DNA of 64,000 nt, from contig CALUUP010000006.1 of the NCBI GenBank assembly GCA_944323985.1, forward strand, positions 1-64,000, given 5' to 3'. This document shows, piece by piece, positions 51,970 through 60,440 of the stretch. Position 1 is the stretch's first letter. Every line of letters starts with the position of its first letter. The notes below the pieces were generated by a model, which saw only the letters and a program-made list of their open reading frames with translations, did not search any database and was not told the origin of the DNA. A program made the position numbers and the translations under genes. The DNA is from Candidatus Gastranaerophilales bacterium (GTDB taxonomy: Bacteria > Cyanobacteriota > Vampirovibrionia > Gastranaerophilales > Gastranaerophilaceae).

Positions 51970-54208
51970 AAACCTGGAACAATGCACCGGATGTGCCTCT
52001 TGTTATAATAAATGTCCTGTAAATGCTATTACAATGGAAGAAAACAAAGAAGGTTTCTTATATCCTATTATTGATGAGAAAAAATGCATCAATTGCGGAC
52101 TTTGTACCCAAGTATGTCCTATAAAAAATGTTAATTTCAAAAACAAAAAACAAAAATACGTATATGCAATTGCTGCATCAGACGAAATAAGAAAGAACAG
52201 CTCTTCTGGAGGGATTTTTAGTATTATTGCCAATAATATTTTAGAAAATAACGGATATGTCTGTGGTGCAGCTTTTTCAGAAGATTTTACAAAAGTTCAA
52301 CATATAATAATCGACAAAAAAGAAGACTTATATAAATTACAAACTTCAAAATATTTACAAAGTGAAATTAATGAATGTTATAAAAAAATTGAAAAATTAT
52401 TAAAAGAAAATCACTTAGTATTATTTTCCGGAACTCCCTGCCAAGTAGAAGGACTAAATAAATATCTAAATAAAGAATATTCAAACTTACTAACAATTGA
52501 TATTCTTTGTCATGGTGTTCCGTCCCCCAAAATTTGGCAAGAATACCTAAAACACAATTTTGAAAATAAAAAAATTCAATATGTTAATTTTAGATGCAAG
52601 GATAATGGCTGGGCTTTATCTTCAAATCTCAAAATAGAATTTTCTAATAATACAATATTCAAAGAACATTCTGATATAAATAAATATTATAGAGCATTTC
52701 TTTCTAATTTAATTTTAAGAAAAAGTTGTTATAAATGCGAATATACAACAACACAAAGAGTTAGCGATATAACATTAGGAGATTTCTGGGGCATCAATAA
52801 ATTTGATAAAAAAATTAATGATAACAAAGGACTCTCTATTTGTTTATTGAATACACATAAAGCAAATATAATTTTTCAAAAAATAAAATCAGAATTTAAA
52901 ATCTATAAAAAATTTCCAATAAAATGTGCGAAAAAGGGAAATCCAATACTAAAGCAAGCTTCTAAAAAACATATTAACAGGGATACTTTTATGAATAAAA
53001 TGGATATAAAACTAATGGATAAATACCTTGATAAAACACCAAAATATGACGGAATTATTACTAATTTTTGGTTTACAAACAATTATGGAGCGGCTCTAAC
53101 AGCATATGCCCTACAACAATTATTCAAAGATAAAGGTTTTGATTATAAAATCCTAAATTATAATCCAAATAAAGAAAAAGAAGAATACAAAAACTGTATA
53201 ATAACTAAATTTGTTGATAAATACTTATCAAAAACCCACAAAATTAAAACTAAACACGAATTAGAAGAACTTAATAAATACACTGACAATTTTGTTGTAG
53301 GCTCAGATCAAGTCTTTAGATACAAATATACTAAAAATTCTTTAGAAACTTATTTTTATACATATACAGACTTTTCTAAACGCAGAGTCGCATTTTCTGC
53401 AAGTTTTGGAACAAATAAATTTGAAGCAGATATAGAAAACACCTACAAAATTGAAAAATTTTTGAAACGATTCCATTCAATTACAACAAGAGAATTAGAC
53501 GGAATTAATTTATGTAAAAACACTTTTAATATTAATAATGTTACACAACTTTTAGATCCTGTATTCTTAACAGATAAAAAACATTTCTTAGAATTAATTA
53601 ATTCTCAAAAAGAAAATTTCTACAAGAATAAAATTGCCTGTTATATCTTAGATCAATCTGAAGAAATCAACGCAATATTAAATAAAATATCAAAAGAAAC
53701 AGGGCTTGAAATCTTCAATATAAATAAAGAAAATGTTAGTGTTGAAGAATTTTTAACAGCAATAAAACATTCTAAATTCTTAATAACAGATTCTTTCCAT
53801 GGTACCTGTTTTGCTATTTTATTCCATACCCCATTTAAATGTTATAGAAATCTAAATAGAGGAAACAGTCGATTCCAAACTTTAATTGATATTTTTAATA
53901 TTAAAGAATTTTTTACTGATAATTATTCAAAAATAAATATTCAAATAAATAATAAAATCAATTGGGAAATTTTCGATAATATTATTAAAAATGAAAAAAA
54001 TAAAATGGATATATGGTTTAATAAAACTTTTTTAGAACCAATCAAATTTTCTAATGAACAATTTTCAAACGAATTTGATTTTATAAAAATAATAAACAAA
54101 AAAGAAAAATTTAAATTAAAAGACTTTATTTTTAATAAAATAAAAACTGAAACACACAGAGAAATAACAATTTTAGGAATAAAATTAAATTTTAGACGTA
54201 AACACTAA
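51962..54208 (+). CDS. Fusion: two-[4Fe-4S] FrhB/FdhB-like oxidoreductase plus polysaccharide pyruvyl transferase
   Basis: 748 aa. Residues 1-55 are a bacterial ferredoxin domain (CTGCASCYNKCPVNAI, then CINCGLCTQVCPIKNV). About 65-345 is a coenzyme-F420-hydrogenase beta-subunit-like domain (FSGTPCQVEGLN, DILCHGVPSPKIW, DITLGDFWGI). About 365-700 is a polysaccharide pyruvyl transferase domain (NFWFTNNYGAALTAYALQQLF, NFVVGSDQVFRY, LITDSFHGTCFAILF). Such enzymes add pyruvate ketals to surface glycans; the redox part is commonly encoded next to it. The tail EITILGIKLNFRRKH resembles tails of surface-glycan proteins. Translationally coupled to the GT2. Confidence 0.9.
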   Translation: MNKNLEQCTGCASCYNKCPVNAITMEENKEGFLYPIIDEKKCINCGLCTQVCPIKNVNFKNKKQKYVYAIAASDEIRKNSSSGGIFSIIANNILENNGYVCGAAFSEDFTKVQHIIIDKKEDLYKLQTSKYLQSEINECYKKIEKLLKENHLVLFSGTPCQVEGLNKYLNKEYSNLLTIDILCHGVPSPKIWQEYLKHNFENKKIQYVNFRCKDNGWALSSNLKIEFSNNTIFKEHSDINKYYRAFLSNLILRKSCYKCEYTTTQRVSDITLGDFWGINKFDKKINDNKGLSICLLNTHKANIIFQKIKSEFKIYKKFPIKCAKKGNPILKQASKKHINRDTFMNKMDIKLMDKYLDKTPKYDGIITNFWFTNNYGAALTAYALQQLFKDKGFDYKILNYNPNKEKEEYKNCIITKFVDKYLSKTHKIKTKHELEELNKYTDNFVVGSDQVFRYKYTKNSLETYFYTYTDFSKRRVAFSASFGTNKFEADIENTYKIEKFLKRFHSITTRELDGINLCKNTFNINNVTQLLDPVFLTDKKHFLELINSQKENFYKNKIACYILDQSEEINAILNKISKETGLEIFNINKENVSVEEFLTAIKHSKFLITDSFHGTCFAILFHTPFKCYRNLNRGNSRFQTLIDIFNIKEFFTDNYSKINIQINNKINWEIFDNIIKNEKNKMDIWFNKTFLEPIKFSNEQFSNEFDFIKIINKKEKFKLKDFIFNKIKTETHREITILGIKLNFRRKH

Positions 54209-54217
54209 AAATTTTTA

Positions 54218-54226
54218 TGCTAAAAT
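54218..54226 (+). promoter_or_regulatory. Extended -10 for a leaderless mRNA
   Basis: TG-C-TAAAAT ends six bases before ATG 54233. No Shine-Dalgarno. Confidence 0.5.
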
Positions 54227-54232
54227 CTTTGT

Positions 54233-54565
54233 ATGAAAATTTTAATAAAAATATTTTTTATTATTATATTCTCAATAATTTCATTAACTAATACAGTTAA
54301 TGCTACCGAATTATATTCAATAAATTCAATAACAAATATTAAAGATGAACTTCATTGTGATATTGTTTCAACCGTAGATACCAAAAATTTTTTTGTAATC
54401 TCAAATACAAATAACGACAACAATGGAACCTTTGGTAATCTTGGAATAAAAACATTTAACTTCTTCAACTTAAATAATAAATTTACTGAAAAAAAATACA
54501 TAGATAATAATATAAATATGCTTACCTTTCTGTTTAAAACGGAAATATATCCAAATGCACCATAA
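54233..54565 (+). CDS. Exported small protein, unknown
   Basis: 110 aa. Signal peptide at residues 1-24 (MKILIKIFFIIIFSIISLTNTVNA, cut before TELYS). The mature protein is Asn/Thr/Ile-rich with a single Cys and no recognised family. Placement between a glycan-modifying enzyme and an ion permease tells nothing firm. Confidence 0.7.
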   Translation: MKILIKIFFIIIFSIISLTNTVNATELYSINSITNIKDELHCDIVSTVDTKNFFVISNTNNDNNGTFGNLGIKTFNFFNLNNKFTEKKYIDNNINMLTFLFKTEIYPNAP

Positions 54566-54616
54566 TAATTAAATATTAAAAAATTTAAACATTATTAAAA
54601 AAAGAAAGGAAAGATT

Positions 54617-55939
54617 ATGGAATTAATTCACAGTTTTGTGTCAGCACATAATGTGTTGATTTCTGCAGGAATTCTAATTCTCGCTTATATCTTCATAGCG
54701 ACAGAAAAAATTCCTAAAGTTACAATTGCTCTATTAGGAGCAGGTATAACAATTTTATTAGGTTTAGTAAGCCAAGCAAAAAGTATTGACGGAGTCTTAA
54801 ACCCTCATTATTTTATCAACTTTGTTGATTTCAACGTAATTTTCTTATTAGTATCAATGATGATTATCGTTAGTATTTCAACAAGAAGCGGTGTATTCAA
54901 CTACATTGCGAATGAATTATTAAAAATGACAAAAGGCCATCCTATCGCAATTTTAGTTGCTCTAGGTCTTTTTACAGCAGTAACAAGTGCATTTTTAGAT
55001 AATGTTACTACAGTAATCCTAATTATGCCTGTTACATTCTTTATTGCAAGACAATTAGAAATCGATCCGATTCCTTATTTACTAACTGAAGTATTTGCAT
55101 CAAATATCGGTGGTACCGCAACATTAATTGGCGATCCTCCTAATATCATTATCGGAAGTGCTGCAGGATTTTCTTTCATGGATTTTATTAATAACTTAAC
55201 TCCTGTAATTGCAATCATTATATTAGTAACACTTGCATTACTTGCATTAGTATTCAAAAAGAAATTACACGCAACTGCTGAAAAAATGCAAGAAGTTGCA
55301 AATATTGATAACTCAAAAACAATCACTGATAAAAATTTAATGATAAGATCAATGATTGTATTAGCATTAGTAATCTTAGGCTTTGTAACACACGATATTA
55401 CTCACATAGAAACTTGTGTAGCAGCAATGCTAGGTGCAAGTTTCTTGCTATTATTTGAAAAACCAACAGATATTTTAAGAGATGTAGAATGGAATACAAT
55501 CTTCTTCTTTATCGGATTATTCATTATAATCGGCGGAGTAGAAGCATCTGGCGGTATCAAACTAATGGCGGAATGGATTTTAAAAGTAACACAAGGTTCT
55601 CAAGAAGCAGCATCTATGCTTATTCTTTGGGCATCAGGTGTAATTTCAGGTATTATTGACAATATTCCATATACAGCAACAATGTCACCAATGCTCGTAG
55701 AAATTCAAAAAACTATGGGAGCTGAATATACAACTCCTCTATGGTGGTGCTTATCTTTAGGAGCTTGTCTTGGAGGAAATATGACTATGATTGGTGCTGC
55801 CGCAAACGTTATTGTTTCTGAAAATGCTGCAAAAGAAGGACATCCTATGTTTTTCATGAGATTCATGAAATATGGCGTTGCTGTTGTTTTCGTATCACTT
55901 TTAATTAGTTCTATATACATAAATATTAAATTTATGTAA
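54617..55939 (+). CDS. ArsB/NhaD-family permease (ion transporter superfamily)
   Basis: 440 aa, about 11-12 helices in two repeats. SAFLDNVTTVILIMPVTFF, SNIGGTATLIGDPPNIIIG and SGIIDNIPYTATMSPML match the re-entrant substrate motifs of ArsB/NhaD/SLC13-like permeases. Likely exports Na+, arsenite or takes an organic anion; which one cannot be told. AAAGGAAAG precedes the ATG and a strong terminator follows, so it is a single-gene unit. Confidence 0.92.
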   Translation: MELIHSFVSAHNVLISAGILILAYIFIATEKIPKVTIALLGAGITILLGLVSQAKSIDGVLNPHYFINFVDFNVIFLLVSMMIIVSISTRSGVFNYIANELLKMTKGHPIAILVALGLFTAVTSAFLDNVTTVILIMPVTFFIARQLEIDPIPYLLTEVFASNIGGTATLIGDPPNIIIGSAAGFSFMDFINNLTPVIAIIILVTLALLALVFKKKLHATAEKMQEVANIDNSKTITDKNLMIRSMIVLALVILGFVTHDITHIETCVAAMLGASFLLLFEKPTDILRDVEWNTIFFFIGLFIIIGGVEASGGIKLMAEWILKVTQGSQEAASMLILWASGVISGIIDNIPYTATMSPMLVEIQKTMGAEYTTPLWWCLSLGACLGGNMTMIGAAANVIVSENAAKEGHPMFFMRFMKYGVAVVFVSLLISSIYINIKFM

Positions 55940-55961
55940 TTTTATAATTAATTATTAAAAG

Positions 55962-56010
55962 AAGAGAATAATTTTTGCTAATAAAAATTATTCTCTTTTT
56001 ATTTTTTCTT
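55962..56010 (+). terminator. Rho-independent terminator of the permease gene
   Basis: A perfect 15-bp stem (55962-55976 with 55983-55997) with a 6-nt loop GCTAAT, followed by a T-rich tract (55996-56010). The arm is mostly A/T, so it may act on both strands. Confidence 0.9.
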
Positions 56011-56052
56011 AATAACAAAGCAAATATTATTTTGTTTAGGTTTTAAAATTGT

Positions 56053-56694
56053 ATGGAAAATTCTAACATATCTTTCAAATCAAATATCCGCTTTGTCGAT
56101 AGAAACACATATAATAAACTAAAAAAAGTTAATTATATCAATTTTTGGTACGACAAAGCACACATATTAAAAGCTAAAGAATTTTATTCAGAAGGAATAA
56201 AAACCTGTACCGGTGGAGGAATAATAAACTCTCAAAAAGAAGCAGCAGGATTTCATATATGGGATAATAAAACAAATAAAAAAAATTTTAATACAATAAT
56301 TGCATCATTATTTAGATATATAAAAAATCCCGAACGAGCATTACTTATCGGAAGCAAAGAATTAAAAGATGATAAATATTCAATAGAACAATTTAAAAAT
56401 TTTAAACAGGTTTTCCAAAAAAGAATAAAAAATGTAAGTCTTTTTGAACAACATAGGTTTGAAAGTTCTCAAACTCACTATCATTACGACTCAAATACAG
56501 ATACTTGGACTTTATTTTCTGAATATAGAAAAAATCCTAATGGAATTTATTTACAGATAAAAAATTTAAAAAGACTAAAAGAATGTTTCAAAAATATATC
56601 AATTGCAGAAGGAGATAAACTTTTTATCGGTAATAAAGAAATCACTCCAAAAGAAGCTCCGGAGCTATTTAACATTCAGACTAAACATCTTTAA
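56053..56694 (+). CDS. Tagged lineage-specific protein, unknown
   Basis: 213 aa, basic, no signal peptide. The N-terminus MENSNISFKSNIRFVD contains the S-F-K-S tag shared with proteins at 58.5 and 60.4 kb. The middle (TCTGGGIINSQKEAAGFHIWDNK) has a Gly-rich turn and histidines but no known motif. TAAAAT lies three bases before ATG 56053 (close spacing), with no RBS. Convergent with the HExxH gene, 14-nt overlap. Confidence 0.7.
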   Translation: MENSNISFKSNIRFVDRNTYNKLKKVNYINFWYDKAHILKAKEFYSEGIKTCTGGGIINSQKEAAGFHIWDNKTNKKNFNTIIASLFRYIKNPERALLIGSKELKDDKYSIEQFKNFKQVFQKRIKNVSLFEQHRFESSQTHYHYDSNTDTWTLFSEYRKNPNGIYLQIKNLKRLKECFKNISIAEGDKLFIGNKEITPKEAPELFNIQTKHL

Positions 56695-57196
56695 CTTTCG
56701 GACCATTTAATTTGTTATACAAATCCATGATATATTTATCAAATTTCTTTCCTTTTATTAAAAACTTAAAAACTTCAGGAACAAATTCTAAACCTTCATT
56801 TCTTTTTACAGCATATTCAGAAACATCATTTTTAATTTTCTCCAAATCTGCATTTTTCCAAATATTTTGTCTTTCTTCTTTTGGTGGTAAATTTTGAAAA
56901 TGAAGCCAATGACCTATTTCGTGAAAAAGAGCATCAAATTTATTTTCTTTAGGTTTGTCCAAATTAACTTTAGAGATATAAAGATAAATCTTATCTAAAA
57001 TTTTTACACAACTTGATTGATGTATAAATTTTGGTCTAAAAGCAACTTTATCAGGTAAATTATCAACTTTTTTAGAAAGTATAGAAAAACCTTCTTCAAT
57101 ATACTGTTTTGTTTTTTTATTATTTTTATTCAAATATATTAAAGAATTATACAAAATATTATTCTTAGTTTTTGCTAAAAACAACCTAACCTTCAT
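56681..57196 (-). CDS. Small zincin metalloprotease-like protein
   Basis: 171 aa. FDALFHEIGHWLHFQNLPP supplies HExxH. SEYAVKRNEGLEFVPEVFKF, 40 residues on, resembles the third-ligand Glu helix of gluzincins. Short, without signal peptide, so if active it works in the cytoplasm or is exported by a non-Sec route. Its ATG overlaps the acyltransferase stop (ATGA), so the two are co-translated. Confidence 0.75.
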   Translation of the reverse strand: MKVRLFLAKTKNNILYNSLIYLNKNNKKTKQYIEEGFSILSKKVDNLPDKVAFRPKFIHQSSCVKILDKIYLYISKVNLDKPKENKFDALFHEIGHWLHFQNLPPKEERQNIWKNADLEKIKNDVSEYAVKRNEGLEFVPEVFKFLIKGKKFDKYIMDLYNKLNGPKVKDV

Positions 57197-58140
57197 AGCT
57201 GAAACACTTTCCCAGAAGACATCTTTAAATCATCTTTTGCCTCTTTTATAACACATTCAAGATTTCTAACGAGAATACCTGAAATATATGGAACAATATT
57301 ATCAATACTAACAGGAATTCCGTTTTCTGTAAGAATTAATTCATCATTTTTATATAACTTTGCTAAATTTTTATCAAAATACTTTGAATTTAAATTTCCC
57401 TGATTAACTAAATAAGAATTATCTTGCTTAGAAAAACAAACAGTTTCTCCAATATGAATAGCAGAATTTCCGTTTTTATGAGCAAACCCTATAGGAATAA
57501 CTTTAACATTCTCTTTCTTTTCAAGAGAATGTTTTATAATCGAAGATACACCAGGTTGAAATTTATACTTCAAAGGTAAAAAAACTAAAGAAGCCAACGA
57601 ACCTTCCGGAAACATAAACAAATTTATATCATTATTAATAAATTCATTAGTCAAATTTCTCAAAACCAAAGAATTAGCCTGCTTATTTTTATCTCCAAAC
57701 CCAACATTAACAGGAGTTACTCCAAGCCACCTATATAATTCACCATGATCTTTTTGTTTATTTAAAATATTAGAATTAGCAAGAATTTTACTTCTCGGAC
57801 AAGTCTTTGCAAGACCATTATAAAGATATTCTCTATACAAAAGAGTATTAAAAAATTTAGCACAATTTAAATCTTTAAACTGATTAAATGTATGATTCAA
57901 AATAAAAATATAAGAATCCGAATCATTAATAATATTCTGAATTTTTCCGGATTCAATATTTATTTCAACAGGTTGCTTACACATTTTTTTTACATATTTA
58001 TAAATATATTCAATATATTCTGGCGAATTTTTATTAATTTTATAATAAGCAGCGGCATTAAAAGAAGGAGCAGAACTCTTCAAGCTCTGCTCTCTTCTAT
58101 AAGAATACACACCATTAATATTATTTAGCGGTAATATCAT
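57193..58140 (-). CDS. PlsC-like acyltransferase with N-terminal tag
   Basis: 315 aa from ATG 58140, six bases after AGGAG. SYIFILNHTFNQFKDLN is a candidate catalytic H-x-D region, but the spacing (HX6D) is wider than the HX4D of PlsC. NLFMFPEGSLAS is the FPEG substrate motif, and VKVIPIGFAH follows. The N-terminus includes SSAPSFNAAAYYKI, fitting the F-N-A tag of neighbouring proteins. Probably transfers acyl groups to a lysophospholipid or similar. Its neighbour is a zincin. Confidence 0.65.
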   Translation of the reverse strand: MILPLNNINGVYSYRREQSLKSSAPSFNAAAYYKINKNSPEYIEYIYKYVKKMCKQPVEINIESGKIQNIINDSDSYIFILNHTFNQFKDLNCAKFFNTLLYREYLYNGLAKTCPRSKILANSNILNKQKDHGELYRWLGVTPVNVGFGDKNKQANSLVLRNLTNEFINNDINLFMFPEGSLASLVFLPLKYKFQPGVSSIIKHSLEKKENVKVIPIGFAHKNGNSAIHIGETVCFSKQDNSYLVNQGNLNSKYFDKNLAKLYKNDELILTENGIPVSIDNIVPYISGILVRNLECVIKEAKDDLKMSSGKVFQL

Positions 58141-58148
58141 TAAAACTC

Positions 58149-58427
58149 CTAACAATCACAATCACAATTGTCATCTTCTCTTTGAGATTTTGGAGTTCCA
58201 CATAAATCATCACAGAAAGAATCGCAAGGATTCCAGCCTTCATCATTAGCTCTTAAAATATCATCAGTAGATTTTTCTTCAATAGCCTTATTAGGTTTAG
58301 AAATTCCTTTAACAAAAGTATCTGCAGCTAACATAGAACCTGTTGCAGCCATAAAACCAGTCGCTGCTTTTTTTACGATTTGTTGATTTTTGCCGAATGT
58401 TGTAGCACTAATAGCATTAATTTTCAT
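58149..58427 (-). CDS. Cys-rich small protein with N-terminal tag (RiPP-precursor-like)
   Basis: 92 aa. N-terminus MKINAISATTFGKNQQIVKK carries the T-F-G-K tag. A Gly/Ala/Met helix (GFMAATGSMLAADTF) follows, and the C-terminus is acidic and Cys-rich (NPCDSFCDDLCGTPKS, ending DDNCDCDC), six cysteines in the last 27 residues. AAAGGAAG precedes the ATG. The shape (leader plus Cys-rich tail) resembles a peptide precursor or metal-binding tail; no modification enzyme is identified beside it. Confidence 0.7.
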   Translation of the reverse strand: MKINAISATTFGKNQQIVKKAATGFMAATGSMLAADTFVKGISKPNKAIEEKSTDDILRANDEGWNPCDSFCDDLCGTPKSQREDDNCDCDC

Positions 58428-58454
58428 AATCTTCCTTTCTTTTCTTCTTCCATT

Positions 58455-58682
58455 TTAGGATGGTATTTTCACACTATTTTTAATTTTTAAAACCTTTGAA
58501 ATAATTGGACCCAAAAACATTGTTAACAGACATATCTTTTTAAAACACACCGCTGATGTGCGAGATATTTGTCTTATATAATTTATTTTAGATGGGACCT
58601 GTGGTTGATTTGTTGCCGAATTCAAATCAACAAATTGGAGTCTTGCTTTGAAAACAGTATTATTTATACTCTGTACTTTCAT
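58455..58682 (-). CDS. Tagged small protein, unknown
   Basis: 75 aa starting MKVQSINNTVFKARLQFVD, with the V-F-K-A tag. A hydrophobic helix (VCFKKICLLTMFLGPIISKVL) at about residues 45-65 may insert in the membrane. No family recognised. TGATACAAT lies 12 bases before the ATG, leaving a leader of about six bases. Adjacent to the Cys-rich gene on the same strand. Confidence 0.6.
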   Translation of the reverse strand: MKVQSINNTVFKARLQFVDLNSATNQPQVPSKINYIRQISRTSAVCFKKICLLTMFLGPIISKVLKIKNSVKIPS

Positions 58683-58759
58683 AATCTAAGCATGATTGTA
58701 TCATATGTTTGATTTTACAAAATAAAAGTATATACTATTTTCATAAAAATTTACAAAAA

Positions 58760-59554
58760 TTAATCACGGGATTCAGATTTAATCATTTTTAAATCTGCAA
58801 TTTTATTAATTGCTAAAGTTCCTCCAATTAAAGAAGCAAAAATTACAGGAATTCTAAATAATGGTTTCATTTTTTTAGTTAAAGCACTAGAGATCGAAAG
58901 AAATAAAAGAGGGAATAAAGTATCATTAACAAGATACTTAGTTGTATGCTCAAGTCTTTTATCAAATTCTAAATCTTTAGCTATATCAATGGCATCCGCA
59001 CCGAGCATCGCAGAAGTTAAAAATTTCATTTGAGGCATTTCTGTCATACTTGTATAAAAAACATTAACCGTATCATTATCAGCATATTTATGCATATTAT
59101 TTTCAAAATATTTTTCTAACTTATCTTTTTTAGGATTCAATTTGCTTTTTTCCGGTTGTTTAAATTTTGTTTGAGAAAGTAAAAAATCTGCCCCCAAAGC
59201 TCCAAGAATTCCAAATGCTGTAGCTGAAACCCCCGCCAAAAGTTCTCCTATAATTGAAGATGTATATTTAATAGGAGCTTCGACTCTTGTTTTTGTTATT
59301 TTTTTAGAAATATCATCTATAGTTTTTCTATAAAAACTATTTTTAACAATTTTTTTGCCAATAGCTCTATTCACTAACATCCCAGCTGCCGCTCCGGATA
59401 AAACTACGCAATCTTTAATCAAAAATTTTTTCTTATATTTCAAATTTGCAGCTCTATAATCTTTATAAGTTTTATATCCGCCACTTACCAAAAAAATACT
59501 TGCCGTTAAAGAAGTTGAATTTAAAAATTTATCTAAGTTTTTCAGATTTATCAT
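58760..59554 (-). CDS. Membrane protein, unknown
   Basis: 264 aa from ATG 59554, with five to six hydrophobic segments (STSLTASIFLVSGGY, LSGAAAGMLVNRAIG, LLAGVSATAFGILGALGADFLL, LFPLLFLSISSAL, IPVIFASLIGGTLAI) separated by basic loops. No family recognised. TATAAT lies 12 bases upstream, leaving almost no leader. Divergent from the MalG-type permease gene. Confidence 0.7.
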   Translation of the reverse strand: MINLKNLDKFLNSTSLTASIFLVSGGYKTYKDYRAANLKYKKKFLIKDCVVLSGAAAGMLVNRAIGKKIVKNSFYRKTIDDISKKITKTRVEAPIKYTSSIIGELLAGVSATAFGILGALGADFLLSQTKFKQPEKSKLNPKKDKLEKYFENNMHKYADNDTVNVFYTSMTEMPQMKFLTSAMLGADAIDIAKDLEFDKRLEHTTKYLVNDTLFPLLFLSISSALTKKMKPLFRIPVIFASLIGGTLAINKIADLKMIKSESRD

Positions 59555-59606
59555 TATGATACACAATTATAAAAATCTTTTACTATCATAAAACTTTTAA
59601 ATATAT

Positions 59607-59612
59607 TAAAAT
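59607..59612 (+). promoter_or_regulatory. -10 for leaderless permease mRNA
   Basis: TAAAAT ends six bases before ATG 59619. No Shine-Dalgarno. Confidence 0.45.
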
Positions 59613-59618
59613 AATCTT

Positions 59619-60422
59619 ATGAAAAGATTTATTATTTATTTTATACTTACTATATTGGGTCTTAGCATGTTGTTACCATATCTTATAATGTTCTTCATAT
59701 CACTAAGTGGAGATAACAACATCTTCAATAATTCTAACATAAACCTATCATTTTGTACTTACAAAAATGTTTTTAAATCAATTCCAATAATTCAATACTT
59801 CATCAATAGTCTTATTGTTGCATTTTTTACAACAATAGGCCAAGTTATAATTTCAGCTTTAGCAGGCTACGGCTTTGCCAGAATGCAATTTAAAGGTCGT
59901 AATTTATTATTCTTTATAATAATTTTAACGATGATGATTCCTCCTCAAGTAAATATAGTACCTTTATTTTATCTAATGAGTAAATTAGGCTGGATAAATT
60001 CATACCAAGCATTAATAATACCCGGAATATTCGGCGGTTTTGGAGTTTATATGCTAAGACAATATTTTTTAAATTTTTCAAAAGAACTCGAAGATGCTTC
60101 AAAACTTGATGGATGCAATGCCTTTCAAACATTTTACAAAATTGCATTACCAACAGCATTACCTGCAGTAGCGACATTAAGTATTTTTACATTTGTAACT
60201 ACATGGAACAGTTTTATGTGGCCATTAATAGTTACAAATTCTGATAACATGAGAACATTAACAGTAGGACTTACTATTTTTAAAAGTTCATTTCGAGAAA
60301 TAACAATGTGGGGAGAATTAATGGCAGCATCTTTTATATGCACAATTCCAATCATTATAATTTTTTGTATTGGTAAAAAATACTTAATAAATAACCCTAT
60401 GAATGGAGCATTAAAAGAATAA
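59619..60422 (+). CDS. ABC sugar transporter permease, MalG/UgpE type
   Basis: 267 aa, six membrane helices. The EAA loop (LEDASKLDGCNAFQTFYKIALPTALP) is at about residues 150-175, and GYGFARMQFKGRNLLF precedes the loop-forming TM3 region. Partner-type of the MalF-like permease at 22991-23863; both lack adjacent binding-protein and ATPase genes. Divergent from the membrane protein at 58760. Confidence 0.92.
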   Translation: MKRFIIYFILTILGLSMLLPYLIMFFISLSGDNNIFNNSNINLSFCTYKNVFKSIPIIQYFINSLIVAFFTTIGQVIISALAGYGFARMQFKGRNLLFFIIILTMMIPPQVNIVPLFYLMSKLGWINSYQALIIPGIFGGFGVYMLRQYFLNFSKELEDASKLDGCNAFQTFYKIALPTALPAVATLSIFTFVTTWNSFMWPLIVTNSDNMRTLTVGLTIFKSSFREITMWGELMAASFICTIPIIIIFCIGKKYLINNPMNGALKE

Positions 60423-60425
60423 TTA

Positions 60426-60434
60426 TGTTATAAA
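60426..60434 (+). promoter_or_regulatory. Extended -10 for leaderless GNAT mRNA
   Basis: TG-T-TATAAA ends six bases before ATG 60441. No Shine-Dalgarno. Confidence 0.45.
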
Positions 60435-60440
60435 AGATAT

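Noticed and set aside
58605-58630. TTGATTTG / CAAATCAA inverted repeat in the 75-aa gene
   Set aside because: Only 8-bp arms with a 10-nt loop in coding AT-rich DNA; likely chance.
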